Made by a program: the position numbers and the translations under genes. Shown one piece after another: positions 27,151 through 36,175 of a DNA stretch of 64,000 nucleotides; within the stretch, counting starts at the first letter, position 1, and each line of letters opens with the position of its first letter. Below the pieces are notes generated by a model, which did no database searches, was not told where the DNA came from, and saw only the letters and a program-made list of their open reading frames with translations. The stretch is from assembly GCF_030063335.1 (NCBI RefSeq), contig NZ_JASISW010000004.1:186001-250000 (forward strand), written 5' to 3'. Origin of the DNA: Rhodococcus sp. G-MC3 (GTDB lineage Bacteria; Actinomycetota; Actinomycetes; Mycobacteriales; Mycobacteriaceae).

Positions 27151-28493
27151 CAAACGCACTCACCCCGGACACCGCAGGCGAAGCACCGGCTCAGCCCAAG
27201 ACGACCAAGATTCGTAAGGTCGTCCTGGCAGGCTGTGTCGGTATCTTCGTCGAGCTGTACGACAACGGCATCTTCGCCTTCATGGCGACCGCTCTGGCGA
27301 TCGTGTTCTTCGACGTATCGAAGTCCTCCGATGCACTGATGTTGGTGTTCGCCGGCTACGCGATCTCGTTCTTCATCCGGCCGCTGGGAGCGGTCGTCTG
27401 CGGCATCCTCGGTGACCGCATCGGCAGACAGAAGATGCTGGTCTTCGTCATCATGCTCATCTCGGTCGCCACCGCGGGAATCGGCATGCTGCCGACGTAC
27501 GCCGCGATCGGAGTCGCTGCACCTGCACTGCTGATCCTGTTGAGAATCCTCCAGGGCTTCTCCGTCGGCGGCGAGGCGGCGGGCGCGATGACTTTCCTGG
27601 CCGAGCACGCGCCGTCGAACAAGCGCGGACAGATCACCAGCTACGCGCAGATCGCATCGTTCCTCGCGCTCCTGACCGGCACCCTGGTCGCTTTCGCTAT
27701 GTCTCCGTGGCTCAACGAAGCCGCTATCGACGGCGGCGGACTCGCCAGCTGGGCCTGGCGTGTGCCGTTCCTCATCGCGATTCCGATGGGCGTCATCGGC
27801 TGGTACATCCGACGTTCGATCAGTGACACTCCCAACTTCGAGAAGCTCAAGGCCGAAGGCGGACTCTCTCGCAACCCGCTCAAGGAAGCATTCTCGAGCC
27901 CCGAGCACCGCAGGGCAATGGTGCTGGCACTGTTCATTCCGTTGATGAACGGCTCGGGTTACTACGTGCTGTTCTCCTACATGCCCACGTTCCTAAAGGG
28001 TCCGAGCATCGGATTCTCCACCGGCACAGCGCTGATGGTCACCGCATGCTCCCTCGTGGCAATCTGCATCGCGATTCCGTTCATGGGTGCACTCTCGGAC
28101 AGAATCGGCCGAAAGAAGGTCATCGCTGCCGCCGCCGCTGCCATGGCCGTCGCCGGAATCCCCTGCTACGCGCTGATCGCCACCGGCAGTGTCCCGCTCG
28201 CCATCCTCGGTGCCTGCATCATGGCCGTCATTTTCGCCGGTCACACAGCCGTCATCCACATTCTGATCGTCGAACTCTTTCCCACTCGGGTCCGCTACTC
28301 GGCATACGGCCTGGGATACAACATCTCGTCCGCACTGTTCGGTGGCACCGCACCACTGTTGATGACCTGGCTCATTCCTCAGTACGGCATCTATGTGCCT
28401 GCCTTCTACGCGGTGATCACCGCGCTCGGCACCCTCATCGCCGTCAGCACCATCACCGACCGCGCCCAGGAACCGCTGCGCGACACTCTCTAA
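27147..28493 (+). CDS. MHS-family MFS metabolite/H+ symporter
   Basis: A 448-residue, 12-helix major facilitator of the metabolite:H+ symporter group (relatives carry citrate, alpha-ketoglutarate, proline or betaine). VELYDNGIFAFMATA replaces the usual VEWYDF..Y motif of helix 1, while GDRIGRQKMLVF (loop 2-3), LQGFSVGGEAAG and LSDRIGRKKVI are typical. It probably imports the substrate of the operon, most likely a carboxylate or amino acid; the altered helix 1 motif hints at unusual specificity. Confidence 0.9.
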   Translation: MTNALTPDTAGEAPAQPKTTKIRKVVLAGCVGIFVELYDNGIFAFMATALAIVFFDVSKSSDALMLVFAGYAISFFIRPLGAVVCGILGDRIGRQKMLVFVIMLISVATAGIGMLPTYAAIGVAAPALLILLRILQGFSVGGEAAGAMTFLAEHAPSNKRGQITSYAQIASFLALLTGTLVAFAMSPWLNEAAIDGGGLASWAWRVPFLIAIPMGVIGWYIRRSISDTPNFEKLKAEGGLSRNPLKEAFSSPEHRRAMVLALFIPLMNGSGYYVLFSYMPTFLKGPSIGFSTGTALMVTACSLVAICIAIPFMGALSDRIGRKKVIAAAAAAMAVAGIPCYALIATGSVPLAILGACIMAVIFAGHTAVIHILIVELFPTRVRYSAYGLGYNISSALFGGTAPLLMTWLIPQYGIYVPAFYAVITALGTLIAVSTITDRAQEPLRDTL

Positions 28494-28504
28494 GGATCAC
28501 GCTC

Positions 28505-29260
28505 ATGCCATTCAACGATTACCGCACTGCTCTCGTCACCGGCGCCAACACCGGGATGGGCTCGGCAGCAACCGAACTGCTCACCAAGCGTGGACTCACC
28601 GTCTACGGTCTCGCCCGCAACAAGGACAAGCTCGACGACGTCGCAGACCGCACCGGGATGATTCCCCTTGCCGTCGACATCACCGACACCGCAGCGCTCA
28701 CCGAGGCGGTGGCCGGCCTCGAGATCGACATCCTGATCAACAACGCGGGTGTGTCCGCCAACGGCAACATTCTCGATGCGACCGAGGACTCGGTCGACGC
28801 CATGGTCGATGTCAACCTTCGGGCCGTGTTGCACCTCTGCCGGCTACTGATGCCGGGAATGGTCGAACGCGATCTCGGCCACGTCGTCAACATCAGCTCC
28901 ATCGCCGGGCTCTACAACTTCTACGGCCACACCGCCTATCATGCGACAAAGGCTGCTGTGCATCAGATCTCGGGCCAACTTCGCAACGACACCAAGGGAA
29001 AGCGAATCCGTGTCACCGAGATCTGCCCCGGCCGGGTCGAGACCGAGATCTTCGGCCGCAACCTCGGCGGTACACCGGAAGCCATGAAGGAAGCATGGGA
29101 CACCTTCTACGAAGGGTTCGAATCCATCACCACCAAAGACATCGCCGATGCCATCGAGTTCGCCATCGATGCCCCTCGCCACGTCAACATGGGAATGATG
29201 GAGATCATGCCGACCTTCCAGGTTCCCGGCGGCCTCGACTTCGTTCGACGCAATGACTGA
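28505..29260 (+). CDS. SDR oxidoreductase, YdfG (3-hydroxy acid dehydrogenase)-like
   Basis: A 251-residue short-chain dehydrogenase. TGANTGMG (12-19), NNAGVSANGN, catalytic Ser in NISSIAGLYNFYG and YHATK are present, and ICPGRVETEIF follows. The overall arrangement resembles YdfG enzymes, which oxidise L-allo-threonine, serine and other 3-hydroxy acids with NADP. It overlaps the next gene by eight bases. Confidence 0.82.
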   Translation: MPFNDYRTALVTGANTGMGSAATELLTKRGLTVYGLARNKDKLDDVADRTGMIPLAVDITDTAALTEAVAGLEIDILINNAGVSANGNILDATEDSVDAMVDVNLRAVLHLCRLLMPGMVERDLGHVVNISSIAGLYNFYGHTAYHATKAAVHQISGQLRNDTKGKRIRVTEICPGRVETEIFGRNLGGTPEAMKEAWDTFYEGFESITTKDIADAIEFAIDAPRHVNMGMMEIMPTFQVPGGLDFVRRND

Positions 29261-30302
29261 GACCGCGCGGGTACCGGCGACAACGCTGGGCGTGGTGGCG
29301 CACGCCGCCGATGACCTACGCGTCGAGCAGGTTCAGGTTCGCACACCCGCCGACGACGAGGCTGTCGTCGAGGTCGCGTTCGGCGGTATCTGCGGTTCGG
29401 ATCTGCATTATTGGACTCACGGAGCCGCAGGCGAATCGATCTTGAAAGCGCCGATGCTCCTCGGGCACGAGGTCGTCGGCACCGTGGTGGCGCCGGCTGC
29501 CGACGGGTCGGGCCCCTCCGCCGGTGCCCGGGTAGCAGTGCACCCGGCGACCCCGGCCGCCGGCGCCGCCCGCTTTCCCCCGGATAGTCCCAATCTGTCA
29601 CCCGGGTGCACCTATCTGGGCAGCGCTGCGCACTTCCCGCACACCGACGGCGCGTTCGCCCAGCATTCCGTACTGCCCTCCCGGATGTTGCGGGTTCTGC
29701 CCGATGGCCTCGACTTCGCTGCTGCATCCATCGCCGAGCCTGCCGCTGTCGCATGGCATGCGGTCGGTCGCGCAGGCAACGTCGCAGGCAAGAAGGCATT
29801 GGTCATCGGATGCGGTCCGATCGGTGCACTGGTCGTCGCCGTGCTCACTCGCGCAGGCGCCCAGTCGATCACCGCCGTCGACATCCACGAGTTCCCACGT
29901 TCCATCGCCCGACAGCTCGGTGCGACGGTGACGCTGGATGCCGCGGACTCCGGTGCCATCGCCGCAGTCGACGCGGACGTGGTAATCGAGTGCTCGGGCA
30001 ACCGATTCGGACTCGAATCCGCGATTCGCGGGGCAACTCGCGGCGGACGGATCGTCATGCTCGGCCTGCTCCCCACCGGAATGCAACCGGCTCCACTCTC
30101 GCTCGTCATCACCCGGGAACTCGAGTTGGTCGGGTCGTTCCGCTTCAACTCCGAGATCGACGATGTCCTTGCAGCACTGGCGGACGGCTCGCTCGATGCA
30201 GGGGCCGTGATCACGCATTCCTACCCTGTCGCCGATGCTCTCGAAGCGTTCGCGGTAGCCAAGGACGCGTCGACGTCGGGCAAAGTTCTACTGGAGTTCT
30301 GA
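29253..30302 (+). CDS. L-idonate 5-dehydrogenase-like medium-chain dehydrogenase
   Basis: A 349-residue MDR protein. GICGSDLHYWTHGAAGES (46-63) and LGHEVVG supply the catalytic zinc ligands. YLGSAAHFPHTDGAF and LVGSFRFNSEI match IdnD closely. Cofactor fold: IGCGPIGALVV. The structural-zinc lobe is eroded: between HPATPAAGAARFPP and SPGC only the last of the four usual cysteines remains. IdnD oxidises L-idonate to 5-ketogluconate, so it and the IdnO-like SDR make a plausible pair acting on an aldonate-like substrate. Confidence 0.83.
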   Translation: MTETARVPATTLGVVAHAADDLRVEQVQVRTPADDEAVVEVAFGGICGSDLHYWTHGAAGESILKAPMLLGHEVVGTVVAPAADGSGPSAGARVAVHPATPAAGAARFPPDSPNLSPGCTYLGSAAHFPHTDGAFAQHSVLPSRMLRVLPDGLDFAAASIAEPAAVAWHAVGRAGNVAGKKALVIGCGPIGALVVAVLTRAGAQSITAVDIHEFPRSIARQLGATVTLDAADSGAIAAVDADVVIECSGNRFGLESAIRGATRGGRIVMLGLLPTGMQPAPLSLVITRELELVGSFRFNSEIDDVLAALADGSLDAGAVITHSYPVADALEAFAVAKDASTSGKVLLEF

Positions 30303-30412
30303 ACCGGTAACCATCGTGTTTTCCGATGACCCGAGAACGATTTCGTCTCGTTCACAACACAATTGACCACTACATTAGTGGAAGACACCGTTTTTCTCTC
30401 CTTGGAGGTCCC

Positions 30413-31624
30413 ATGTCGCCCGTCGCTCTCGCAGCACGCGTCACCCGCATGCGCGAGTCACCCAGTGTCGCTGCAGCACAGCGCGTCCGCGAACTGAAAG
30501 CCCAAGGGAGGAAGATCCTCGACCTGACAGTCGGCGAACCCGATTTCGATACTCCGGAACACATCAAGGCTGCCGCCGTCGAAGCGATGGATCAGGGCCT
30601 GACCAAATACACTCCGGTCAACGGCATTCCGATTCTGCGCGAGGCGATCACCAAGCGGATGCGCGCCAAGACCGGTCTCGATCACGAGTCGAACCGCATC
30701 ACGATCGGCGGCGGCGCCAAACAGGTCATCTTCCTGGCATTGATGGCGACCGTCGAATCGGGCGTCGAAGTGATCGTTCCTGCGCCGTACTGGGTGTCGT
30801 ACCCGGACATGGTCGAGGCACACGACGGCACGGCGATCATCGTGGATTGCCCTGAGTCCGAGAACTTTCTGCTCACTCCCGAGCGTCTGGAGGCGGCGAT
30901 CACGCCGAACACACGCTGGGTCATCCTCAACACCCCGTCGAACCCGACCGGAGCCATCTACAGCGCCGAACAATTGGCGAACCTTGCCGAAGTTCTCGAT
31001 CGGCATCCCCACGTCGAGGTGCTCTCCGACGAGATCTACGACGAGATCAGCTACCTCGATGCCCCGGTCCCGAACCTGTTGTCGGTGGCACCGCACCTGC
31101 AGGACCGGGTGTTTCTCACCAATGGTGTGTCGAAAGCGTACGCAATGACGGGGTGGCGACTCGGCTACGGCGTCGGAAACCCCGAACTCGTCGGTGCGAT
31201 CAACAAGCTTCAGTCGCAGTCGTCGTCGTGCCCGTCCTCGATCAGTCAGGCCGCGGCAGCCGAAGCACTCACCGGCGACCAGAGTTTCGTCACCGAATCC
31301 GTTGCCAGCTATTGCCACCGCCGCGACGTCGCCTTCGAACTCCTCAATGCGATCGACGGCCTCGAACCCGTTCTGCCACAGGGCGCGTTCTATCTGTTCG
31401 TCGGATGCAGTTCGTTGATCGGCGCCCGGACTGCCGACGGCACTGTACTGAGCAGCGACCAGGATATCGTGCTCTACCTCCTCGACCATGCATCCGTCGC
31501 CACTATCCAGGGTTCCGCCTACGGCGCCGACGGCTACTTCCGCGTCTCCTTCGCGACCTCCGAGAACGTACTCCGTTCGGCAGCGTCGAACATCTCCACG
31601 GCAATTTCCGCCCTCACCCGATAA
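30413..31624 (+). CDS. PLP-dependent class I aminotransferase (AspC family)
   Basis: A 403-residue fold-type I aminotransferase. The ATG at 30413 has GGAGG five bases upstream; an upstream in-frame ATG (30326) lacks one. Motifs: LTVGEPDFDTPEHIK, NTPSNPTGAIYS, SDEIYDEI and the PLP lysine in NGVSKAYAMTGWRLGY. It is placed in a sugar-acid/lactam-like operon, so it may remove an amino group from a substrate released by PxpABC or act on aspartate; the partner is not evident. Confidence 0.88.
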   Translation: MSPVALAARVTRMRESPSVAAAQRVRELKAQGRKILDLTVGEPDFDTPEHIKAAAVEAMDQGLTKYTPVNGIPILREAITKRMRAKTGLDHESNRITIGGGAKQVIFLALMATVESGVEVIVPAPYWVSYPDMVEAHDGTAIIVDCPESENFLLTPERLEAAITPNTRWVILNTPSNPTGAIYSAEQLANLAEVLDRHPHVEVLSDEIYDEISYLDAPVPNLLSVAPHLQDRVFLTNGVSKAYAMTGWRLGYGVGNPELVGAINKLQSQSSSCPSSISQAAAAEALTGDQSFVTESVASYCHRRDVAFELLNAIDGLEPVLPQGAFYLFVGCSSLIGARTADGTVLSSDQDIVLYLLDHASVATIQGSAYGADGYFRVSFATSENVLRSAASNISTAISALTR

Positions 31625-31635
31625 GGACACCGCTC

Positions 31636-32307
31636 ATGGTTCACGTCACCACCAAGATCGACCGTGCAGATTCGGCGCTCATCGCAGAGCTGGGAACGTT
31701 CTCGGCCGCGACAATCCACGAGGCGCAGGGGCGCTCGGGCGCCTTCGATTCCGGTATCAAACCACTCGACCGCGACATGAAGTTCTGCGGTTCGGCATTC
31801 ACCGTCGTGTGCCACCCACGTGACAACATCATGCTCCAGGTCGCGATCAGCTATGCCAAGCCGGGCGATGTCTTGATCGTCTCGTCCGGAGACCAGCCGG
31901 CTGGTCAGTTCGGCGACGTCCTTGCCAATGCCTGCGTTGCACGCGGCATCTCGGCCCTCGTCACCGATGGCGGTGTTCGGGACTCGCGGGAAATCCGCGA
32001 CCTGGGATTCCCGGTGTTCAGCAAATTCCTCAGCATCGAGGGAACCGTCAAGGAGTCCCTCGGACCTATCAATCAGCCACTCGTGTTCGGCGGTCAACTG
32101 GTGTACCCGGGTGATGTGATCAAGGGAGATTGCGACGGAGTAGTACTCACTCGCCGCGCCGAGGTGCGGTCCGCCATCGACGCCTGCCGCCAGAGGGACG
32201 CCGCCGAAGCCGAGTACATCGAGCGGTACAAGCGCGGCGAGACTCCCATCCAGGTCAGCAACCTCGGAGCCGTGCTGGAGTCCAAGGGCCTCACCGTCGA
32301 CGCGTAG
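31636..32307 (+). CDS. RraA-family aldolase/oxaloacetate decarboxylase-like protein
   Basis: A 223-residue protein of the RraA/HMG-CHA aldolase family. The TDGGVRDSREIRDLGFPVFS block holds the active-site Arg and Asp, and GDCDGVV gives the metal-binding Asp. Members cleave 4-hydroxy-2-oxoadipate-type substrates to pyruvate or decarboxylate oxaloacetate. As last gene of the operon it would provide the carbon-carbon cleavage step. It ends about 60 bases before the KstR-type site of kshB. Confidence 0.86.
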   Translation: MVHVTTKIDRADSALIAELGTFSAATIHEAQGRSGAFDSGIKPLDRDMKFCGSAFTVVCHPRDNIMLQVAISYAKPGDVLIVSSGDQPAGQFGDVLANACVARGISALVTDGGVRDSREIRDLGFPVFSKFLSIEGTVKESLGPINQPLVFGGQLVYPGDVIKGDCDGVVLTRRAEVRSAIDACRQRDAAEAEYIERYKRGETPIQVSNLGAVLESKGLTVDA

Positions 32308-32367
32308 ACCTCCTCCGCTGAGACAACGCTGCGACGGCATCCTCGACAGATCTGGAGCGCTCTGGCA

Positions 32368-32387
32368 AACTAGAACGCGTTCCAGTT
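32368..32387. promoter_or_regulatory. KstR-type operator in the kshB promoter
   Basis: AACTAGAACGCGTTCCAGTT contains TAGAACGCGTTCCA (32371-32384), an exact fit to the published KstR consensus TnnAACnnGTTnnA. KstR is the TetR repressor of cholesterol catabolism in mycobacteria and rhodococci. The site ends 21 bases before the kshB start and just before the AAGGAGAGGG ribosome-binding site, a good repressing position. Confidence 0.82.
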
Positions 32388-32408
32388 TTAAGGAGAGGGT
32401 GCCACCAG

Positions 32409-33452
32409 ATGACCACGACCGCCGAGCAGCACGGTTCACGTTCTGTGCTGCTCACCGTAGCCGAGGTCATCGAGGAGACCAAGGACGCTCGGTCCATCGT
32501 TTTCGAAGCACCGGAGTCGTTCGACTATCGACCGGGCCAGTTCCTGACGCTGCGAATTCCGAGCGAGGAAACCGGTTCGGTGGCGCGGTGCTATTCGCTG
32601 GCGAGTTCGCCGCACCGAGGCGAACTACCGAAAGTCACCGTCAAGCGAACATCCGACGGCTACGGATCCAATTGGGTCTGCGACAACGTCGCGGTCGGTG
32701 ATGTCATCGAGGTGCTGCCACCTTCGGGACGGTTCACCCCACCCGATCTCGACGACGACTTTCTCCTCTTCGCGGCTGGCTCGGGGATCACCCCGGTGAT
32801 GTCGATCCTGAAGTCCGCGTTGAGCGACGGAGTCGGCAGCATCGTTCTCTTCTACGCCAATCGGGACGAGCACGCTGTCATCTTCGCTGATGAATTACGC
32901 TCCCTCGCAGCAGAATATCCCCGCCGACTGGCCGTCGTACACTGGCTCGAGTCGTTGCAGGGGATTCCGACAGTCGATCAATTGGCCACCGTCGCATCCC
33001 CGTACCGCACCCACCGTGCGTTCATGTGCGGACCTGGGCCGTTCATGGAGGGCGTGCACAAAGCGCTTGGCTCCAGCGGCTTTCCGCGAGATCGCGTGCA
33101 CAGCGAAGTGTTCGCCTCGCTCGCCGGTGACCCGTTCGCCGACGTGCCCCCCGAAGCGCCGAGCGAAGAAGACACCGCTGGGGCCGCAGCGGTTACCGTC
33201 GAGCTCGACGGCGAGTCCTACGAACTGACCTGGCCGAGGAAACAAACGTTGGTCGATATCATGTTGGCCGAGGGCATTGCAGTGCCCTACTCGTGCCGCG
33301 AAGGCGAGTGCGGATCCTGCGCATGCACCATCCGCGATGGTGAAGTCGCCATGGAGAATGCAGAGATCCTCGACGAAGAGGACATCGCCGACGGAATGAT
33401 TCTGGGATGCCAGGCAAGGCCCGTCAGCGACCGCCTCCACATCGAATTCTGA
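32409..33452 (+). CDS. kshB: 3-ketosteroid 9alpha-hydroxylase reductase subunit KshB
   Basis: A 347-residue reductase with FAD/NAD domains first and a plant-type ferredoxin last. Visible signatures: FDYRPGQFLTLRIPS, RCYSLASSP (FAD), GSGITPVMSILKSAL, CGPGPFMEGVH, and the [2Fe-2S] ligands in CREGECGSCACTI plus a final Cys in LGCQA. These follow rhodococcal KshB closely. KshB feeds electrons to the Rieske oxygenase KshA, which opens the steroid ring system after 9alpha-hydroxylation. The KstR-type site in the promoter supports steroid control. No kshA lies in the window. Confidence 0.92.
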   Translation: MTTTAEQHGSRSVLLTVAEVIEETKDARSIVFEAPESFDYRPGQFLTLRIPSEETGSVARCYSLASSPHRGELPKVTVKRTSDGYGSNWVCDNVAVGDVIEVLPPSGRFTPPDLDDDFLLFAAGSGITPVMSILKSALSDGVGSIVLFYANRDEHAVIFADELRSLAAEYPRRLAVVHWLESLQGIPTVDQLATVASPYRTHRAFMCGPGPFMEGVHKALGSSGFPRDRVHSEVFASLAGDPFADVPPEAPSEEDTAGAAAVTVELDGESYELTWPRKQTLVDIMLAEGIAVPYSCREGECGSCACTIRDGEVAMENAEILDEEDIADGMILGCQARPVSDRLHIEF

Positions 33453-33486
33453 CGTGTCGGACGGCTGAAGTCTTGACCTCGTCGGC

Positions 33487-34767
33487 TTAAGTTCCGGATA
33501 CCGTCACCTCGGAGAAGCCTGGGCGCTCCCGACGAGATGCGGCCGTGAATCCGGCCGAGGACAGGAGAGCCAGGACGATCACGAAGCTGCCGTACACCAC
33601 CGCGGAGGGCTGCAAGCCGAAGGTGTGTACCGCGAATCCGCCGATCACCGCGGGCACGCTGAACGCCAGATAACTGATAACGAAGGTCGTGGCGAACACG
33701 CTGCCTCGCTCGTCCGCAGGCACCAGAACTCCGAGCGTGCGCATCGCACCGAGGAACGTACTTCCCCATCCGGCACCGGCGATGACCGAGCCGAGGAAGT
33801 AGAGGGGGACTGAGGCGATCGTGATCGACACCAACGACGTCGCGACCCCCGCGGCGAGCACGAGTGCACCGAGGATCATCACGATCCGCGGAGGACGGGT
33901 CCGTACGCACGCTGCAGCGACCGCGCCCGAGAAGAACAGGGCGAATATTTCCAACCCGCCCACAATGTGGTTGTCGATTCCGAATAGCGATTTGATGATC
34001 GAAGGGCCGAGCGAGAGGTGAAAACCTCCGAGGGACCAGGTTGCCACCAGTGCTGGAACCATCATCAGGAACGGCACGCGGGCGCCGGTAGGAAACGCCG
34101 CCCTCGGTAACAGAAGCTTTGCAAGGTGACGCCGCGATTCCACGGTGCGCATCGCCGATGTTTCGGGCACCAGCATCAACGCTGCAGCCAACAGCACGAC
34201 GCCGCCGATGAGCAGCGCGTAGACAAGAACCGTCGGTGCAGGTGCGAGCTGGACGAGCAAGCCTGCGCCGAGAGCGCCGCTCGCGAGGCCGATCGAGGGA
34301 GCGACACTGTTGATCAGCGGGCCTGCCGATTCGCTGGGCTGAAGGTCGATGACTGCGGCGCTCAGTGCGCCGGTGGCAGTGCCGGCCGCAAGGCCCTGGA
34401 CCACACGTGCCGCTATCAGCCCGGGGACGCCGTCCGCGACGATGAACAGGAAGAGGCTGACCACGAGCAGCACCAGTGCGGAGATGAGGATCGGCTTGCG
34501 CCCGACATGATCCGACAGGCTGCCCACCGTCAACAATGCAACGAGTAGTGCAACTGCGTACACGGCAAAGACGACGGTCAACGTCGTGGCCGAGAAGCCC
34601 CACTCACCCTGATAGACGGGATAGAGCGGCGACGGTGCAGCGGAGGATGCCATCACGACGAGATAGGTCAGTCCGACGACCCAGAATGCCGCTGTCGGCG
34701 AAATGCGCCTGCCGATGCCCCGGTCAGTGGACGGGGGAATGGTCGTCGCGGAATCGGTGTTCACCAT
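33487..34767 (-). CDS. MFS transporter, probable drug or metabolite exporter
   Basis: A 426-residue, 12-helix major facilitator. The ATG at 34767 was chosen because upstream in-frame sequence runs over the divergent promoter. SDHVGRKPILISALVLLVVS is the loop 2-3 motif of exporters; the N-terminal YLVVMASSAAPSPLYPVYQ is common in actinobacterial drug-efflux-like members. Divergent from the TetR gene at 34863, an arrangement typical of inducible efflux pumps. Confidence 0.88.
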   Translation of the reverse strand: MVNTDSATTIPPSTDRGIGRRISPTAAFWVVGLTYLVVMASSAAPSPLYPVYQGEWGFSATTLTVVFAVYAVALLVALLTVGSLSDHVGRKPILISALVLLVVSLFLFIVADGVPGLIAARVVQGLAAGTATGALSAAVIDLQPSESAGPLINSVAPSIGLASGALGAGLLVQLAPAPTVLVYALLIGGVVLLAAALMLVPETSAMRTVESRRHLAKLLLPRAAFPTGARVPFLMMVPALVATWSLGGFHLSLGPSIIKSLFGIDNHIVGGLEIFALFFSGAVAAACVRTRPPRIVMILGALVLAAGVATSLVSITIASVPLYFLGSVIAGAGWGSTFLGAMRTLGVLVPADERGSVFATTFVISYLAFSVPAVIGGFAVHTFGLQPSAVVYGSFVIVLALLSSAGFTAASRRERPGFSEVTVSGT

Positions 34768-34789
34768 AAGTGCCTCCCAGATCGCTAAC

Positions 34790-34840
34790 GCAACCATCGT
34801 TGCTTTAAAAGACGATAGACCGAACCTGGCGTTAACGCCA
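34790..34840. promoter_or_regulatory. TetR operator candidates between exporter and regulator
   Basis: The 95-base divergent gap holds a perfect 14-base palindrome TGGCGTTAACGCCA (34827-34840) and a second repeat GCAAC-4 nt-GTTGC (34790-34803). GCTAACG next to the second repeat resembles half of the first. They are the natural binding sites for the adjacent TetR protein. Confidence 0.55.
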
Positions 34841-34862
34841 ATCCATTTGCAATAATGGTCTG

Positions 34863-35429
34863 ATGCCCGCCGCCGAACACACCACTGCCCGACGCCCGGG
34901 CGGTCGAAGCGCCCGCATTCGCGCCGAGATTCACCGTGCGGTGACGGAACTGATCGGCGAAGACACCGAAGCGCTGTCCATTCCGTCGATCGCAGAGCGC
35001 GCAGGCGTTGCGGCCACAACGATCTATCGACGCTGGGGCGATCTCGACACCCTGCGCACCGAAGTGGCCGTGGAAGTTCTCACTGCCGATTCACCCGTTC
35101 CCGATACCGGGGATCTGCACCGCGACCTCGGAGTGTGGTGCGAATTTCTGATCACCGACATATCCCGACCGGAAAAGACGGCGTTGCTCCGCACCGTTCT
35201 CGGTGCCAACGCCAACGATTCCGGCAGTATCCACTGCCTCGACAAGCGTGAGATACAAATCTCGGAGATTCTCGAGCAAGCCCACGGCCGCGGAGAAGAG
35301 TCCCCCTCCCGCCAGGAGGTGATGGACCACGTGGTCGCACCGCTGTACTTCCGAGTCCTCTTCGGCACCCCGGAGACCGACGTCAGCTACGCACGATCAC
35401 TGGTGGATCGACTGTTCGCCGGCAAGTAA
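34863..35429 (+). CDS. TetR-family regulator divergent from MFS exporter
   Basis: A 188-residue TetR protein with helix-turn-helix around residues 20-65 (IPSIAERAGVAATTIYRRWG) and a TetR_C_11/TetR-like C-terminus. It probably represses the divergent exporter gene through the palindrome in the shared promoter. Its 3' end overlaps the convergent racemase gene by 33 bases. Confidence 0.9.
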   Translation: MPAAEHTTARRPGGRSARIRAEIHRAVTELIGEDTEALSIPSIAERAGVAATTIYRRWGDLDTLRTEVAVEVLTADSPVPDTGDLHRDLGVWCEFLITDISRPEKTALLRTVLGANANDSGSIHCLDKREIQISEILEQAHGRGEESPSRQEVMDHVVAPLYFRVLFGTPETDVSYARSLVDRLFAGK

Positions 35430-36170
35430 CCGACCCTCCTGGTGCGCCAACGCACTGGCAGGCAAGCTATCGGCACGGCCGCTGAGGAACAAATTCACCA
35501 GTCCCGATCCCTTCGGCCGCGGTCCCGCTTCGTCGATACGTCGAAGCGTCTGACGTGCAACGGCTTCGGCACTGTCGAACAGAGTGACGCCAACCGGCAG
35601 TGCCGCTGCGATCGCGGTGGCCACCAGTGGATAGTGCGTGCATCCGAGTACGACGGCTTCGACATCGGCGGGCGTCGCGGCCGCGGCAGCAGCGATTGCA
35701 GCCGAAATCCCTTCGGTGTCACCACGATCGATCGAATCCGCGAGACCATGACACGCGATCGGCGTAACCTCGCGGTGCGCTGCGAACTCCTCGATCAACC
35801 GGGCCTGATACGCGCTGGCCGTCGTCGAAGCCGTCGCCCAGATCGCAATTCGATCACTCACTGCAGCAGCCGGTTTGATCGCGGGCACCGTACCCACCAC
35901 TGGAATACTCGGCCCCAAGTGAGCTCGAACGTGCGCGAGCGCGGTGACACTGGCCGTGTTGCACGGCAACACGATGACACCTGCGCCCTCCTCGACTGCA
36001 CGGTCAGCCGCGTCGAGGACCCGCGCGATGACGAACTCGTCGGGCTTGGGGCCCCACGGCGCATTGTCCGGATCCATCAGCAGGATCAGATCGAGGTCGG
36101 GGCGCAACTGTTTGAGCCATGCCGATGTCGGCAACATGCCGAGCCCCGAGTCGATCAGTCCGACGATCAT
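35397..36170 (-). CDS. Glutamate racemase-like protein
   Basis: A 257-residue Asp/Glu racemase superfamily member. The two active-site cysteines sit in VLPCNTASVTAL (about residue 69) and VLGCTHYPLV (about 178), the exact MurI signatures. The start IGLIDSGLGMLPTS has DSGLG where MurI has DSGVGG. It may be a second glutamate racemase used for D-glutamate supply or amino-acid catabolism rather than the essential murI. It follows metB by five bases, both on the minus strand. Confidence 0.8.
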   Translation of the reverse strand: MIVGLIDSGLGMLPTSAWLKQLRPDLDLILLMDPDNAPWGPKPDEFVIARVLDAADRAVEEGAGVIVLPCNTASVTALAHVRAHLGPSIPVVGTVPAIKPAAAVSDRIAIWATASTTASAYQARLIEEFAAHREVTPIACHGLADSIDRGDTEGISAAIAAAAAATPADVEAVVLGCTHYPLVATAIAAALPVGVTLFDSAEAVARQTLRRIDEAGPRPKGSGLVNLFLSGRADSLPASALAHQEGRLLAGEQSIHQ

Positions 36171-36175
36171 GGAGT

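Noticed and set aside
33287-34603. Long 438-codon minus-strand frame over kshB and the MFS gene
   Set aside because: It is an out-of-frame shadow: its translation is rich in Arg, Gly and Cys with no domain, while the other frames encode clear KshB and MFS proteins.
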